The position numbers were made by a program, and so were the translations under genes. A stretch of 14,128 nt of DNA from Pseudomonadota bacterium (GTDB lineage Bacteria > Pseudomonadota > Gammaproteobacteria > Burkholderiales > Gallionellaceae): NCBI GenBank assembly GCA_021783525.1, contig JAJXTT010000016.1:1-14128 (forward strand), in the 5' to 3' direction. Below the pieces are notes generated by a model. The model was given only the letters and a program-made list of their open reading frames with translations, searched no databases and was not told the DNA's origin. Below are positions 5,924 through 12,039 of the stretch, in pieces; position 1 is the stretch's first letter; each line of letters starts with the position of its first letter.

Positions 5924-6235
5924 TCACACCTGCAAGGCCGCTTCTTTCGGCTGCTTCGCGATCACTGCAGGCAGCCGCTTTGGCGCAACGATGCGCAACT
6001 GCTTGTTGACGTTGTATACCCCGAACACCACCGTGATCGCGCTCTCGGGCACCTGAAACTGCCCGGCGAGGTATGTCACCAGATGCGCGGTCGCTCGTCC
6101 GCGCACCGGATTCTCGGCGACGTGGATCTCCAGCTGTTTGCCGATGACTTTGCCTATCCTGGTCTTTTTGGCGCGCGGGCGGCCGAGGATGTTGAGGACG
6201 AGCGTGTCGTTTTCCCAATGGCAGAAGGACTGCAT
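5924..6235 (-). CDS. DUF167 (YggU-like) family protein
   Basis: A 103-residue protein with the DUF167 pattern: a beta strand followed by R-P-R-A-K-K-T (19-25), then L-E-I-H-V-A-E-N-P-V-R-G-R-A-T-A-H-L (35-52) in place of the usual A-P-P-x-x-G-x-A-N-x-x-L, and a V-x-x-V-x-G strand further on. The fold is known from E. coli YggU but the function is not. The match is diverged: the normal Asn after A-x-A is replaced (R-A-T-A) and the C-terminus carries an extra basic tail. GGAG lies seven bases before the ATG at 6235-6233. Upstream is the repeat island, so its promoter would lie within repeat sequence. Confidence 0.8.
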   Translation of the reverse strand: MQSFCHWENDTLVLNILGRPRAKKTRIGKVIGKQLEIHVAENPVRGRATAHLVTYLAGQFQVPESAITVVFGVYNVNKQLRIVAPKRLPAVIAKQPKEAALQV

Positions 6236-6249
6236 TTATTCTCCAAATT

Positions 6250-6432
6250 CAATCAGCCGTTCGTTCTGAGTGCCGCGCAACGCGCTGTGCATTGAGGGAC
6301 AGCAATTACAGCCGTTCGTGCTGATAGCCAGCGACTTGGCTAGCGTCCTTTGACAGCCTAGTCGAATGATCAGCCTGTCGAAGCATGAACGTTCCAGCAT
6401 GTAGGGTGGGCACTTTTCTGTGCCCACGCGGA
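6250..6432. repeat. Cluster of decayed dispersed repeats upstream of DUF167
   Basis: There is no gene from 6236 to 6829. This first part holds two worn copies of the TTCGTGCTGAGCCTGTCGAA unit (about 6254-6271 and 6313-6392, the latter interrupted). A clean hairpin follows: GTGGGCAC (6406-6413), a six-base loop, and GTGCCCAC (6420-6427). Hairpins with the same GTGGGCA core recur at 6797-6819 and 7433-7458, so it is a third dispersed motif. No coding potential is convincing here. Confidence 0.7.
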
Positions 6433-6444
6433 TTCTCCGAAATC

Positions 6445-6819
6445 AAAATCAACATCAAAACCGTCGGGGGTAGACCGACAGCTGAAGCCGTTCGTGGTGA
6501 GCTTGTCGAACCATGAATGGCGGGACGCATAGATTGCCGGGGGTTGCCCGGCGGCAAGTCACTTTTTCTTGCTTCGCCAGAGAAAAAGTAACCAAAAAGA
6601 AGGCGACCCCGGTTTGCCGCCCCTGCGGGGTTCCCTTGATATTTCACCAGCAAGCGGGGCTGCGCAACTCGCCCTGGCGGGGCACACAAAACGTGCCCCA
6701 CTGCGGAGCTCGAACAGTGCTCGCCTGAACCTCCGCTTGTTGGCGAAATATCGAGGCGGCGCTCAAGGGAAAGAAAAGTCAAAACCTGAAACCATAGCGT
6801 GGGCATGTCGTGCCCACGC
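6445..6819 (+). repeat. Long dispersed repeat, left copy (inverted relative to 7433-7785)
   Basis: This copy shares an identical 40-base block (6481-6520) with the reverse complement of 7716-7755, followed by well-matched blocks across GCCGGGGGTTGCCCGGCGGC and AAGTAACCAAAA. The central part diverges but keeps an internal inverted repeat: 6638-6657 against 6733-6752, 18 of 20 bases. It ends in a perfect nine-base hairpin at 6797-6819 (GCGTGGGCA, loop TGTCG, TGCCCACGC). That hairpin lies just beyond the HEPN gene stop and could serve as its terminator. Small open frames in it (for example one starting MNGGTHRLPGVARRQVTF) recur in the other copy and look like repeat translations rather than genes. 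Confidence 0.85.
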
Positions 6820-6829
6820 CACTAGGCTA

Positions 6830-7372
6830 TTAGTCAGTCGGAACTAATGCCCTTTCTGTTGCCTGCACTAAATCTTTCAAGAAACGTACAGCCTTCTCCA
6901 AGTCTTCTTTCGTTACTGGATGCGCATTCGCAGACCCTTGAGTTAAAGGCCGCGATCGATGAACAACATCTCCACGCAATTTGATGTACTGATTCAGGCG
7001 CTCACGAACTGTCTTGGCATCGAAGTTATTCCAAAACCACTTATCCGTAAGGTCAACGCCAGCATAGTCTCGAAACAGTTGAATTGTCTTATCGGAAGTC
7101 GGATTGTGTAAGCGCTTGATTTCCTCGTCGAGCTTGGACTGAACAAATGCAGAAATTGAAGCATCAGCCACCACAAGAAGTCTTTCTGCAGCAACTTCCA
7201 ACACCCTGTCTTCCACATATGTTTCCCAAGCAGTCATGGCCATAATTAAACCAGCACGCTTCAATACTTCGATCTCTGGAGGAGGGGGTTTGGTATTAAG
7301 CACATTGAAATGCTTGAGTAGATTTTCTGCATCAAGAATCGATTGCGCAAAACTCACGCTTGCTCTGGACAT
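6830..7372 (-). CDS. HEPN-domain protein, putative ribonuclease (RiboL-PSP-HEPN / MAE_28990-like)
   Basis: A 180-residue, mostly helical protein. Residues 40-66 (AGLIMAMTAWETYVEDRVLE and on) match the first long helix of HEPN proteins. Residues 130-141 contain R133-G-D-V-V-H138, the R-x4-H catalytic motif of HEPN ribonucleases. I assign it to the small, all-HEPN group seen in defence and toxin-antitoxin settings; the exact Pfam family is a judgement. No antitoxin or nucleotidyltransferase partner is adjacent. Codon use is clearly more AT-rich than in neighbouring genes, and it is boxed in by inverted long repeats, both suggesting horizontal acquisition. The start ATG (7372-7370) has only a weak GAAG upstream. 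A solitary RNase-like toxin, an abortive-infection factor or a degraded module are all possible. Confidence 0.72.
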   Translation of the reverse strand: MSRASVSFAQSILDAENLLKHFNVLNTKPPPPEIEVLKRAGLIMAMTAWETYVEDRVLEVAAERLLVVADASISAFVQSKLDEEIKRLHNPTSDKTIQLFRDYAGVDLTDKWFWNNFDAKTVRERLNQYIKLRGDVVHRSRPLTQGSANAHPVTKEDLEKAVRFLKDLVQATERALVPTD

Positions 7373-7392
7373 AAATTTCTTCGTAAGAAGTG

Positions 7393-7420
7393 ATATTAGG
7401 CCCTAATGTAACCAAGTCAG
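7393..7420 (-). promoter_or_regulatory. Candidate promoter and palindromic operator of the HEPN gene
   Basis: On the minus strand CTGACT (7420-7415) and TAATAT (7398-7393) are 16 bases apart, giving a short leader before the ATG at 7372. The palindrome ATTAGG-C-CCTAAT (7395-7407) overlaps the -10 box and spacer, where a repressor would act. The boxes are moderate and no regulator is adjacent, so this is tentative. Confidence 0.35.
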
Positions 7421-7432
7421 ATTGTTTTGACT

Positions 7433-7785
7433 ATGGTGGGCAACTTGTTGCCCACCATTTGGTTTTGATCTTCGCTTTTTCTTCCCCTGTGCGCCGCCGA
7501 GTAGCGCAGGCTGGTCAGGGGTAGTCCGACGAATATGTTTGAGCACGTGACCGCGCAGCGGGTCGTGCGAGTTTATGAGGAGGCCTGACCAGTCGAGCAA
7601 CGCAGGGAACCCCGAAGGGGCGGCGCACCGGGGGCGCCCTCTTTTGGTTACTTTTCTCGGCAAGACGAGAAAAGTGACTTGCCGCCGGGCAACCCCCGGC
7701 AAACCATGCACCCAGCCATTCATGGTTCGACAAGCTCACCACGAACGGCTTCAGCAGTCGGGCCACCACCGACGATGTTGGTTTT
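7433..7785 (-). repeat. Long dispersed repeat, right copy (inverted relative to 6445-6819)
   Basis: Read on the minus strand this copy parallels 6445-6819: the identical 40-base block (7716-7755), the GCCGGGGGTTGCCCGGCGGC block, the AAGTAACCAAAA block with its flanking self-complementary GAGAAAAGT/ACTTTTCTC arms, a divergent centre with its own internal stem (CTGGTCAGG 7511-7519 and CCTGACCAG 7584-7592), and a terminal hairpin. That hairpin, 7433-7443 with 7448-7458 (ATGGTGGGCAA / TTGCCCACCAT), faces the HEPN gene just as the left copy's does. The 7373-7952 stretch otherwise has no gene. I recall very similar sequence being scattered through beta- and gammaproteobacterial genomes and often mis-annotated as small ORFs. 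Confidence 0.85.
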
Positions 7786-7795
7786 AAAGGGAGAG

Positions 7796-7941
7796 GGAGC
7801 GCAAAAAGTGTTCCCCCACCCTGGCCCTCCCCCGATGGGAGAGGGGACAAAACCAGCGGGCTGCGCCCATCCTTCGATAAGCTCTGGACGAACGGTCACA
7901 AGGGTCGTCCGCTCATGCTTCGACAGGCTCAGCACGAACGG
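7796..7941. repeat. Palindromic CCCTCTCCC-type repeat and two TTCGACAGGCTCAGCACGAA-type units downstream of polA
   Basis: At 7830-7854, CCCTCCCCC and GGGAGAGGGG pair as a hairpin; this resembles the element lodged in polA and the one in the thrB leader. It is followed by two copies of the TTCGA-AAGCTC-GGACGAACGG type unit (7868-7901 and 7917-7941) in the same orientation. polA stops at 7953, so these would form the 3' end of its transcript. Any of the hairpins could help terminate polA, but no T-run is present. Confidence 0.7.
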
Positions 7942-7952
7942 AAATCTATTTA

Positions 7953-10745
7953 TTAATGCGCTTCATCCCAATTTCCCCCCTCACCCAACCCCACCTCCAG
8001 CGGCACCTTCAACCCCGCCACCCCGCACATCAACTCCCGCACTTTATCTTTCACCAGAGTCAACTCTGCCTGCGGCACTTCCAGAACCAGTTCATCATGC
8101 ACCTGCATGATGAGCATCGTTTCCAGCTTTTCTTTTTCCAGCCAATCCTGGACCGCGATCATCGCGAGCTTGATGAGGTCGGCGGCGGTGCCCTGCATCG
8201 GAGCGTTGATGGCGGCGCGCTCGGCGGCCTGGCGGCGCATGCCGTTGGCACCGTTGATCTCGGGCAGCCACAATCTGCGACCGAACCAGGTCTCGACAAA
8301 GCCCTGCGCCTTGGCCTGTTCGCGCGTGCTGTCCATGTAGCGTTTCACGCCGGGGTAGCGCGCAAAGTAGAGGTCGATGTATTGCTGGGCCGCACCGCGC
8401 TCGATGTTGAGTTGCGAGGCCAGGCCGAAGGCGGACATGCCGTAGATGAGGCCGAAGTTGGTGACCTTGGCAAATCGGCGCTGTTCGCTGCTCACCGCAT
8501 CCAGCGGCACGCCGAACACCTCAGCCGCGGTCGCGCGGTGGATGTCCTCACCGGCTGCGAAGGCTTTGAGCAGGCCTTCGTCGCCGGACAGGTGCGCCAT
8601 GATGCGCAACTCGATCTGCGAATAGTCGGCGGAGACGATGCGCGATCCGGCGGGCGCGATGAACGCTTCGCGGATGCGGCGGCCTTCGGGCGTGCGGATC
8701 GGGATATTCTGCAGGTTGGGGTCGCTGGACGCGAGGCGCCCGGTGACCGCCACGGCTTGCGAGTAGCTGGTGTGCACACGCCCGGTCCTGGCATTCACCA
8801 TCTGCGGCAGCTTGTCGGTGTAGGTGGATTTCAGTTTCGCCATGCCGCGATGCTCGAGCAGGATCTTGGGCAGCGGGTAGTCGAGCGCGAGTTCCTGCAG
8901 CACTTCTTCGTCGGTCGAGCGCGAGCCGGTGGCTGTTTTCTTCTTCGAAGGGATGCCCAGCTTGTCGAACAATATTTCCTGCAACTGCTTGGGCGAGGCC
9001 AGGTTGAACGGCTGCCCGGCCAGCTCGAACGCCTGCTTTTCGATGGCCATGATCTTCTCGCCCAGCTCGTGGCTCTGCCTCGCCAGCTTGCCGCTGTCGA
9101 TCAGCACGCCGTTGCGTTCCATCTTGAACAGCACCTCGCGCACGGGCATTTCGATGTCCCGGTACACCTCACCCAGACGGCCTTGCAACTGGGGCGACAG
9201 TGTCTGGTGCAATTGCAGGGTGATATCGGCATCTTCCGCAGCGTAGCGCGTGGCAGTCTCCAGATCAACCTGGTCGAAGCCGATCTGCTTCGCGCCCTTG
9301 CCCACCACGTCGGTGTAGCTCACCGTCGACAGCCCCAGATGGCGCAGCGCCAGGTTGCCCATCTCGTGCGGTTTGTGCGATTCCAGCACGTAGGATTCCA
9401 ATAGCGTGTCCTCGGCGATGCCCGCCAGCGCGATGCCGTGGTTGGCGAAGATGTGCTCGTCGTATTTGAGGTTCTGTCCCAGTTTCTTGTGCGCCGGGCT
9501 TTCCAGCCAGGGCTTGAGCTTATTCAGCGCATGCTCGCGGTTGAGCTGGTCCGGCGCGCCGGGATAATGGTGCGCCAGCGGCAGATAGGTCGCCTGATGC
9601 ACTTCGACGCTGAACGAGATGCCGACCAGTTGGGCGGTCATTCCATCGAGGCCGGTGGTCTCGGTGTCCACGCTCACCAGCGGCGCCGCCATCAGCTTGT
9701 GCAGCCAGGCATCGAGCTGGGCGTCGGTGAGGATGGCTTCGTAGCTGGAAGTGTCGTTAACCGTCGAGGGTAACGGTGCCTGCTCGAATTGGCGCGGCTC
9801 CTGCTCCCTCGCCCGCTGGCGGGAGAGGGTTGGGGTGAGGGTCGAGGTGACATCACCGGAACGCCCCTCTCCCCCAACCCCTCCCCCGCCCACGGGGGAG
9901 CGGTGAGAGACTTCGCGCAGCCACGACTTGAACCCGAAACGTTCGAACAGCGCTTTCATCTTTTCGATGTCGGCCGCAGGCGCGGCCAGCTCATCGAACT
10001 TCCTGTCCAGCGCCACATCGCATTTCACGGTGACCAGCTTGCGCCCCATCGGCAGCCAGTCGCGTGCGGCACGCAGGTTGTCGCCGACGGCGCCGCCCAC
10101 TTCATCCGCGTGTGCCAGCAGGTTGTCCAGCGTGCCGTATTGGGTCAGCCATTTCACCGCCGTCTTGGGGCCGCACTTGGCCACACCCGGCACGTTGTCC
10201 ACTGTGTCTCCGACCAGCGCCAGGTAATCCACGATGCGCGCAGGCTCCACGCCGAACTTGGCCAGCACGCCTGCTTCGTCCAGCACTTCGTTGCTCATGG
10301 TGTTCACCAGCGTGACATGCGAATTGACCAGCTGGGTGAGGTCCTTGTCGCCGGTCGAGACGATGCAACGCGTACCGTTCCGCGAGGCCTCGTGCGTCAG
10401 CGTGCCGATGACGTCATCCGCCTCGACGCCGTCGACCATCAGGATGTTCCAGCCTGCCGCCGCGACGACTTCATGCAGCGGCTCGATCTGCAGGCGCAGG
10501 TCGTCCGGCATCGGCGGACGATGCGCCTTGTATTCCGGATACCAGTCGTCGCGGAACGTTTTGCCCTTCGCATCGAACACGCAAGCGCTATAATCTGCCG
10601 GGTAGTCGGCACGCAAGCGGCGCAGCATATTGAGCACGCCGTAGATCGCGCCGGTCGGTTCGCCCCGCGGGCTGCGCAGGTCCGGCATGGCATGGAAAGC
10701 GCGATACAGATAGGACGAGCCGTCCACCAATAATAATGTCTTCAT
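7953..10745 (-). CDS. polA: DNA polymerase I
   Basis: A full 930-residue Pol I, used in Okazaki-fragment maturation and repair. The 5' nuclease is at about 1-278 (VFDAKGKTFRDDWYPEYKAHR, VEADDV, STGDKDL, and the helix-hairpin-helix GDTVDNVPGVAKCGPKTA). The 3'-5' exonuclease is intact, with Asp360/Glu362 in VDTETTGL and Y501-AAED505. The polymerase has motif A SADYSQIELR (Asp707), motif B RRFAKVTNFGLIYG (756-769) and motif C VHDELV (882-887). I start at the ATG 10745-10743 (MKTLLLVDGSSYLYRAFHAM), the family start; an in-frame ATG 13 codons upstream lies inside the divergent LOG gene. Residues about 283-313, in the linker before the exonuclease, are encoded by a palindromic repeat. Total length is close to E. 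coli Pol I, so the repeat replaced or enlarged an existing linker. Confidence 0.97.
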   Translation of the reverse strand: MKTLLLVDGSSYLYRAFHAMPDLRSPRGEPTGAIYGVLNMLRRLRADYPADYSACVFDAKGKTFRDDWYPEYKAHRPPMPDDLRLQIEPLHEVVAAAGWNILMVDGVEADDVIGTLTHEASRNGTRCIVSTGDKDLTQLVNSHVTLVNTMSNEVLDEAGVLAKFGVEPARIVDYLALVGDTVDNVPGVAKCGPKTAVKWLTQYGTLDNLLAHADEVGGAVGDNLRAARDWLPMGRKLVTVKCDVALDRKFDELAAPAADIEKMKALFERFGFKSWLREVSHRSPVGGGGVGGEGRSGDVTSTLTPTLSRQRAREQEPRQFEQAPLPSTVNDTSSYEAILTDAQLDAWLHKLMAAPLVSVDTETTGLDGMTAQLVGISFSVEVHQATYLPLAHHYPGAPDQLNREHALNKLKPWLESPAHKKLGQNLKYDEHIFANHGIALAGIAEDTLLESYVLESHKPHEMGNLALRHLGLSTVSYTDVVGKGAKQIGFDQVDLETATRYAAEDADITLQLHQTLSPQLQGRLGEVYRDIEMPVREVLFKMERNGVLIDSGKLARQSHELGEKIMAIEKQAFELAGQPFNLASPKQLQEILFDKLGIPSKKKTATGSRSTDEEVLQELALDYPLPKILLEHRGMAKLKSTYTDKLPQMVNARTGRVHTSYSQAVAVTGRLASSDPNLQNIPIRTPEGRRIREAFIAPAGSRIVSADYSQIELRIMAHLSGDEGLLKAFAAGEDIHRATAAEVFGVPLDAVSSEQRRFAKVTNFGLIYGMSAFGLASQLNIERGAAQQYIDLYFARYPGVKRYMDSTREQAKAQGFVETWFGRRLWLPEINGANGMRRQAAERAAINAPMQGTAADLIKLAMIAVQDWLEKEKLETMLIMQVHDELVLEVPQAELTLVKDKVRELMCGVAGLKVPLEVGLGEGGNWDEAH
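9803..9904. repeat. Palindromic dispersed repeat inserted in frame in the polA linker
   Basis: The outer ends are inverted (GCTCCC at 9803, GGGGAGC at the far end) and the two halves mirror each other through the GAGGGTTGGGGTGAGG and CCCCAACCCCTCC blocks. Each arm also holds its own hairpin (CCCGCTGGCGGG; CCCCCGCCCACGGGGG). Read in the polA frame it encodes a Gly-rich run followed by TLTPTLSRQRARE. I recognise that peptide as the usual translation of a common intergenic palindrome. Related sequence is present at 7830-7854 and 11970-11991. The frame is preserved. Confidence 0.8.
10589..10594 (+). promoter_or_regulatory. TATAAT box inside polA that could serve the LOG gene
   Basis: A perfect TATAAT on the plus strand within the polA 5' region, about 165 bases before the LOG start. 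No -35 box is convincing (the best candidates are TTCGCA at 16 bases and TTGCCC at 22). It is worth noting because the two start codons are so close that the LOG promoter must lie in polA coding sequence. Confidence 0.25.
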
Positions 10746-10759
10746 GCTTGAGGTCCGAG

Positions 10760-11476
10760 ATGAACAACGATATGAAACTTCCACCCATGCAATCGCCCGA
10801 GTTGATGCAATCGAAGGAATCCTGGCGGGTGTTCGGCATTATGTCAGAATTCGTGTCGGCGACCGAACGCCTGCGCGACATCCACCCCGCCGTCAGCATC
10901 TTCGGCAGTGCGCGCACCCCGCACGACCATCCCTACTACAAGCTCACCGAGGAGATCGCGCGCCTGCTGTCGGATGCCGGCTTCTCGGTGATCTCCGGCG
11001 GCGGCCCCGGCATCATGGAAGCGGCCAACAAGGGCGCGTTCTACGGCAAATCGTCCAGCGTCGGCCTCAACATCCAGCTGCCGCACGAACAGCACAACAA
11101 CCCCTACCAGAACATCAGCCAGACCTTTCACCACTTCTTCACGCGCAAGGTGATGTTCGTCAAGTTCGCCAGCGCCTATGTGGTGATGCCCGGCGGCTTC
11201 GGCACGCTGGACGAGCTGATGGAGGCGCTGACGCTGGTGCAGACCGGCAAGACCCGGCGCATGCCCATCATCCTGGTCGGCAGCAAGTTCTGGGGCGGCA
11301 TGGTGGAATGGTTCAAGACCAGCCTGCTCGAAGAACAGATGATCGCGGCCGGCGACATGGACCTGATCCAGGTCATCGACGAACCCGAGCAGATCGTGGC
11401 CGCCATCTTCAAGCACTACGAGACCCGCGGCTTCGAGCCTTCAGTGGCCGAGCTCGAGATGCAACTCAATCTCTGA
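10760..11476 (+). CDS. LOG family protein (TIGR00730, Rossmann-fold nucleotide phosphoribohydrolase-like)
   Basis: A 238-residue cytosolic protein with both LOG-family motifs: GGGPGIMEAAN (80-90) and PGGFGTLDE (144-152), which bind and cleave nucleoside monophosphates. Characterised relatives release a base from cytokinin ribotides or from AMP-like nucleotides; old annotations as lysine decarboxylase are wrong. The start at 10760 has GAGG six bases upstream (10750-10753); an in-frame ATG at 10736 would lie inside polA and has no support. It diverges from polA with 14 bases between start codons, so each gene's promoter must overlap the other's coding region. A small inverted repeat (TCGGA/TCCGA, 11483-11497) follows the stop. 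Confidence 0.9.
   Translation: MNNDMKLPPMQSPELMQSKESWRVFGIMSEFVSATERLRDIHPAVSIFGSARTPHDHPYYKLTEEIARLLSDAGFSVISGGGPGIMEAANKGAFYGKSSSVGLNIQLPHEQHNNPYQNISQTFHHFFTRKVMFVKFASAYVVMPGGFGTLDELMEALTLVQTGKTRRMPIILVGSKFWGGMVEWFKTSLLEEQMIAAGDMDLIQVIDEPEQIVAAIFKHYETRGFEPSVAELEMQLNL
10838..10846 (-). promoter_or_regulatory. Candidate extended -10 element for polA
   Basis: On the minus strand the LOG gene contains TGACATAAT, an extended -10 (TG-n-CATAAT), about 90 bases before the polA ATG. No clear -35 box accompanies it, as is allowed for extended -10 promoters. It is tentative, chosen because the polA promoter has to be within the LOG gene. Confidence 0.25.
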
Positions 11477-11487
11477 CCCGTATCGGA

Positions 11488-11493
11488 TAGAAT
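11488..11493 (+). promoter_or_regulatory. Possible -10 box before the DUF2782 gene
   Basis: TAGAAT at 11488-11493 differs from TATAAT at one position and lies about 30 bases before the DUF2782 start. It sits within the loop of a short inverted repeat (TCGGA 11483-11487, TCCGA 11493-11497). The -35 region is poor, so transcription could equally come from the LOG gene. Confidence 0.25.
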
Positions 11494-11522
11494 CCGACCA
11501 TTCATTTCAACCGGTGAACATC

Positions 11523-11852
11523 ATGCGCCCCATCTATCTTGCCGCAATCGCCTGCCTGAGCCTGAGCGCCCATGCGGCCCAACCGGAGGCCCCCGCCAAA
11601 ACCGAGCCTCCTCCTCCCCCCCCGATGAATGCGGACGAACCCATCGACGAGCCGCAGGTCACTATCACCAAGAAAACCGACCAGATCATCGAGGAATATC
11701 GTGTCGGGGGCAGGCTGTACATGATCAAGATCACGCCCAAGTACGGTCCGCCTTATTACCTGGTCGACGATCAGGGCGACGGCAAGTTCGCGCGCCAGGA
11801 GGGCTTGGACACCGGCTTCCGCGTTCCGCGCTGGATCATCAAACGCTTCTGA
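11523..11852 (+). CDS. DUF2782 family secreted protein
   Basis: A 109-residue protein with a clear signal peptide: MRPIYLAAIACLSLSAHA, with cleavage expected after AHA, so it is exported to the periplasm. A Pro-rich stretch (residues about 19-36) precedes the DUF2782 core, with V-T-I-T-K-K, E-E-Y-R-V-G-G-R-L-Y-M-I-K-I-T-P and a terminal V-P-R-W-I-I-K-R-F. The function is unknown; the family is typical of betaproteobacteria, where it is commonly next to polA or thrB. I prefer the ATG at 11523 (GGTG seven to nine bases upstream) over an in-frame GTG at 11514, which has no ribosome-binding site. A run of eight C at 11616-11623 encodes part of the Pro stretch. Confidence 0.85.
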   Translation: MRPIYLAAIACLSLSAHAAQPEAPAKTEPPPPPPMNADEPIDEPQVTITKKTDQIIEEYRVGGRLYMIKITPKYGPPYYLVDDQGDGKFARQEGLDTGFRVPRWIIKRF

Positions 11853-11911
11853 CAGGCACTCAATTCCGCACCCTTATCAATGAACATGCCATGCCCGTTC
11901 CCTCACCTGCG

Positions 11912-11947
11912 CGTAGTTGTTGCCGACTTGTCGGCTTTACAACTACG
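11912..11947. promoter_or_regulatory. Two-tier hairpin between DUF2782 and thrB
   Basis: CGTAGTTGT (11912-11920) pairs perfectly with ACAACTACG (11939-11947), enclosing GCCGA (11922-11926), loop CTTG and TCGGC (11931-11935), with only a short T-rich internal loop. This is the most stable-looking structure in the 187-base gap before thrB. It could terminate the DUF2782 transcript (TTT follows the inner stem) or structure the thrB leader. I see no riboswitch class match and no leader peptide rich in Thr or Ile codons. Confidence 0.5.
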
Positions 11948-11948
11948 G

Positions 11949-11995
11949 CCTGCCCCTTGCGGGTGCAATCCTCTCCCGCAAGCGGGCGAGGAGGC
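11949..11995. repeat. Palindromic repeat in the thrB leader, related to the polA linker element
   Basis: CCTCTCCCGC (11970-11979) and GCGGGCGAGG (11982-11991) form a hairpin with one mismatch. Read in the thrB frame this stretch would give ILSRKRARRR, closely resembling the TLSRQRARE translation of the element inside polA, which supports a shared repeat family. It lies about 45 bases before the thrB start. Confidence 0.6.
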
Positions 11996-12039
11996 GAACG
12001 AATCGCTACGCGTGTTTTACTTTTGACGAGACCTATCGC

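Noticed and set aside
7403..7723. 106-codon minus-strand open frame in the right long repeat (and its relative at 6513-6728)
   Set aside because: Both frames are translations of the dispersed repeat itself; the shared peptide follows the repeat and the frame breaks down in the variable core.
7956..10733. Long plus-strand open frames (482 and 314 codons) opposite polA
   Set aside because: They are antisense shadows of the GC-rich polA gene, with His/Gln/Arg-rich composition and no recognisable domain; polA motifs on the other strand are complete.
10736..10759. Earlier ATG for the LOG protein
   Set aside because: It lies within the polA coding sequence and lacks a ribosome-binding site, whereas the ATG at 10760 has GAGG at good spacing.
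11917..12039. Longer N-terminus for homoserine kinase
   Set aside because: The extra 41 codons are a hairpin and a repeat-derived peptide; family members begin at the MAVFT sequence.
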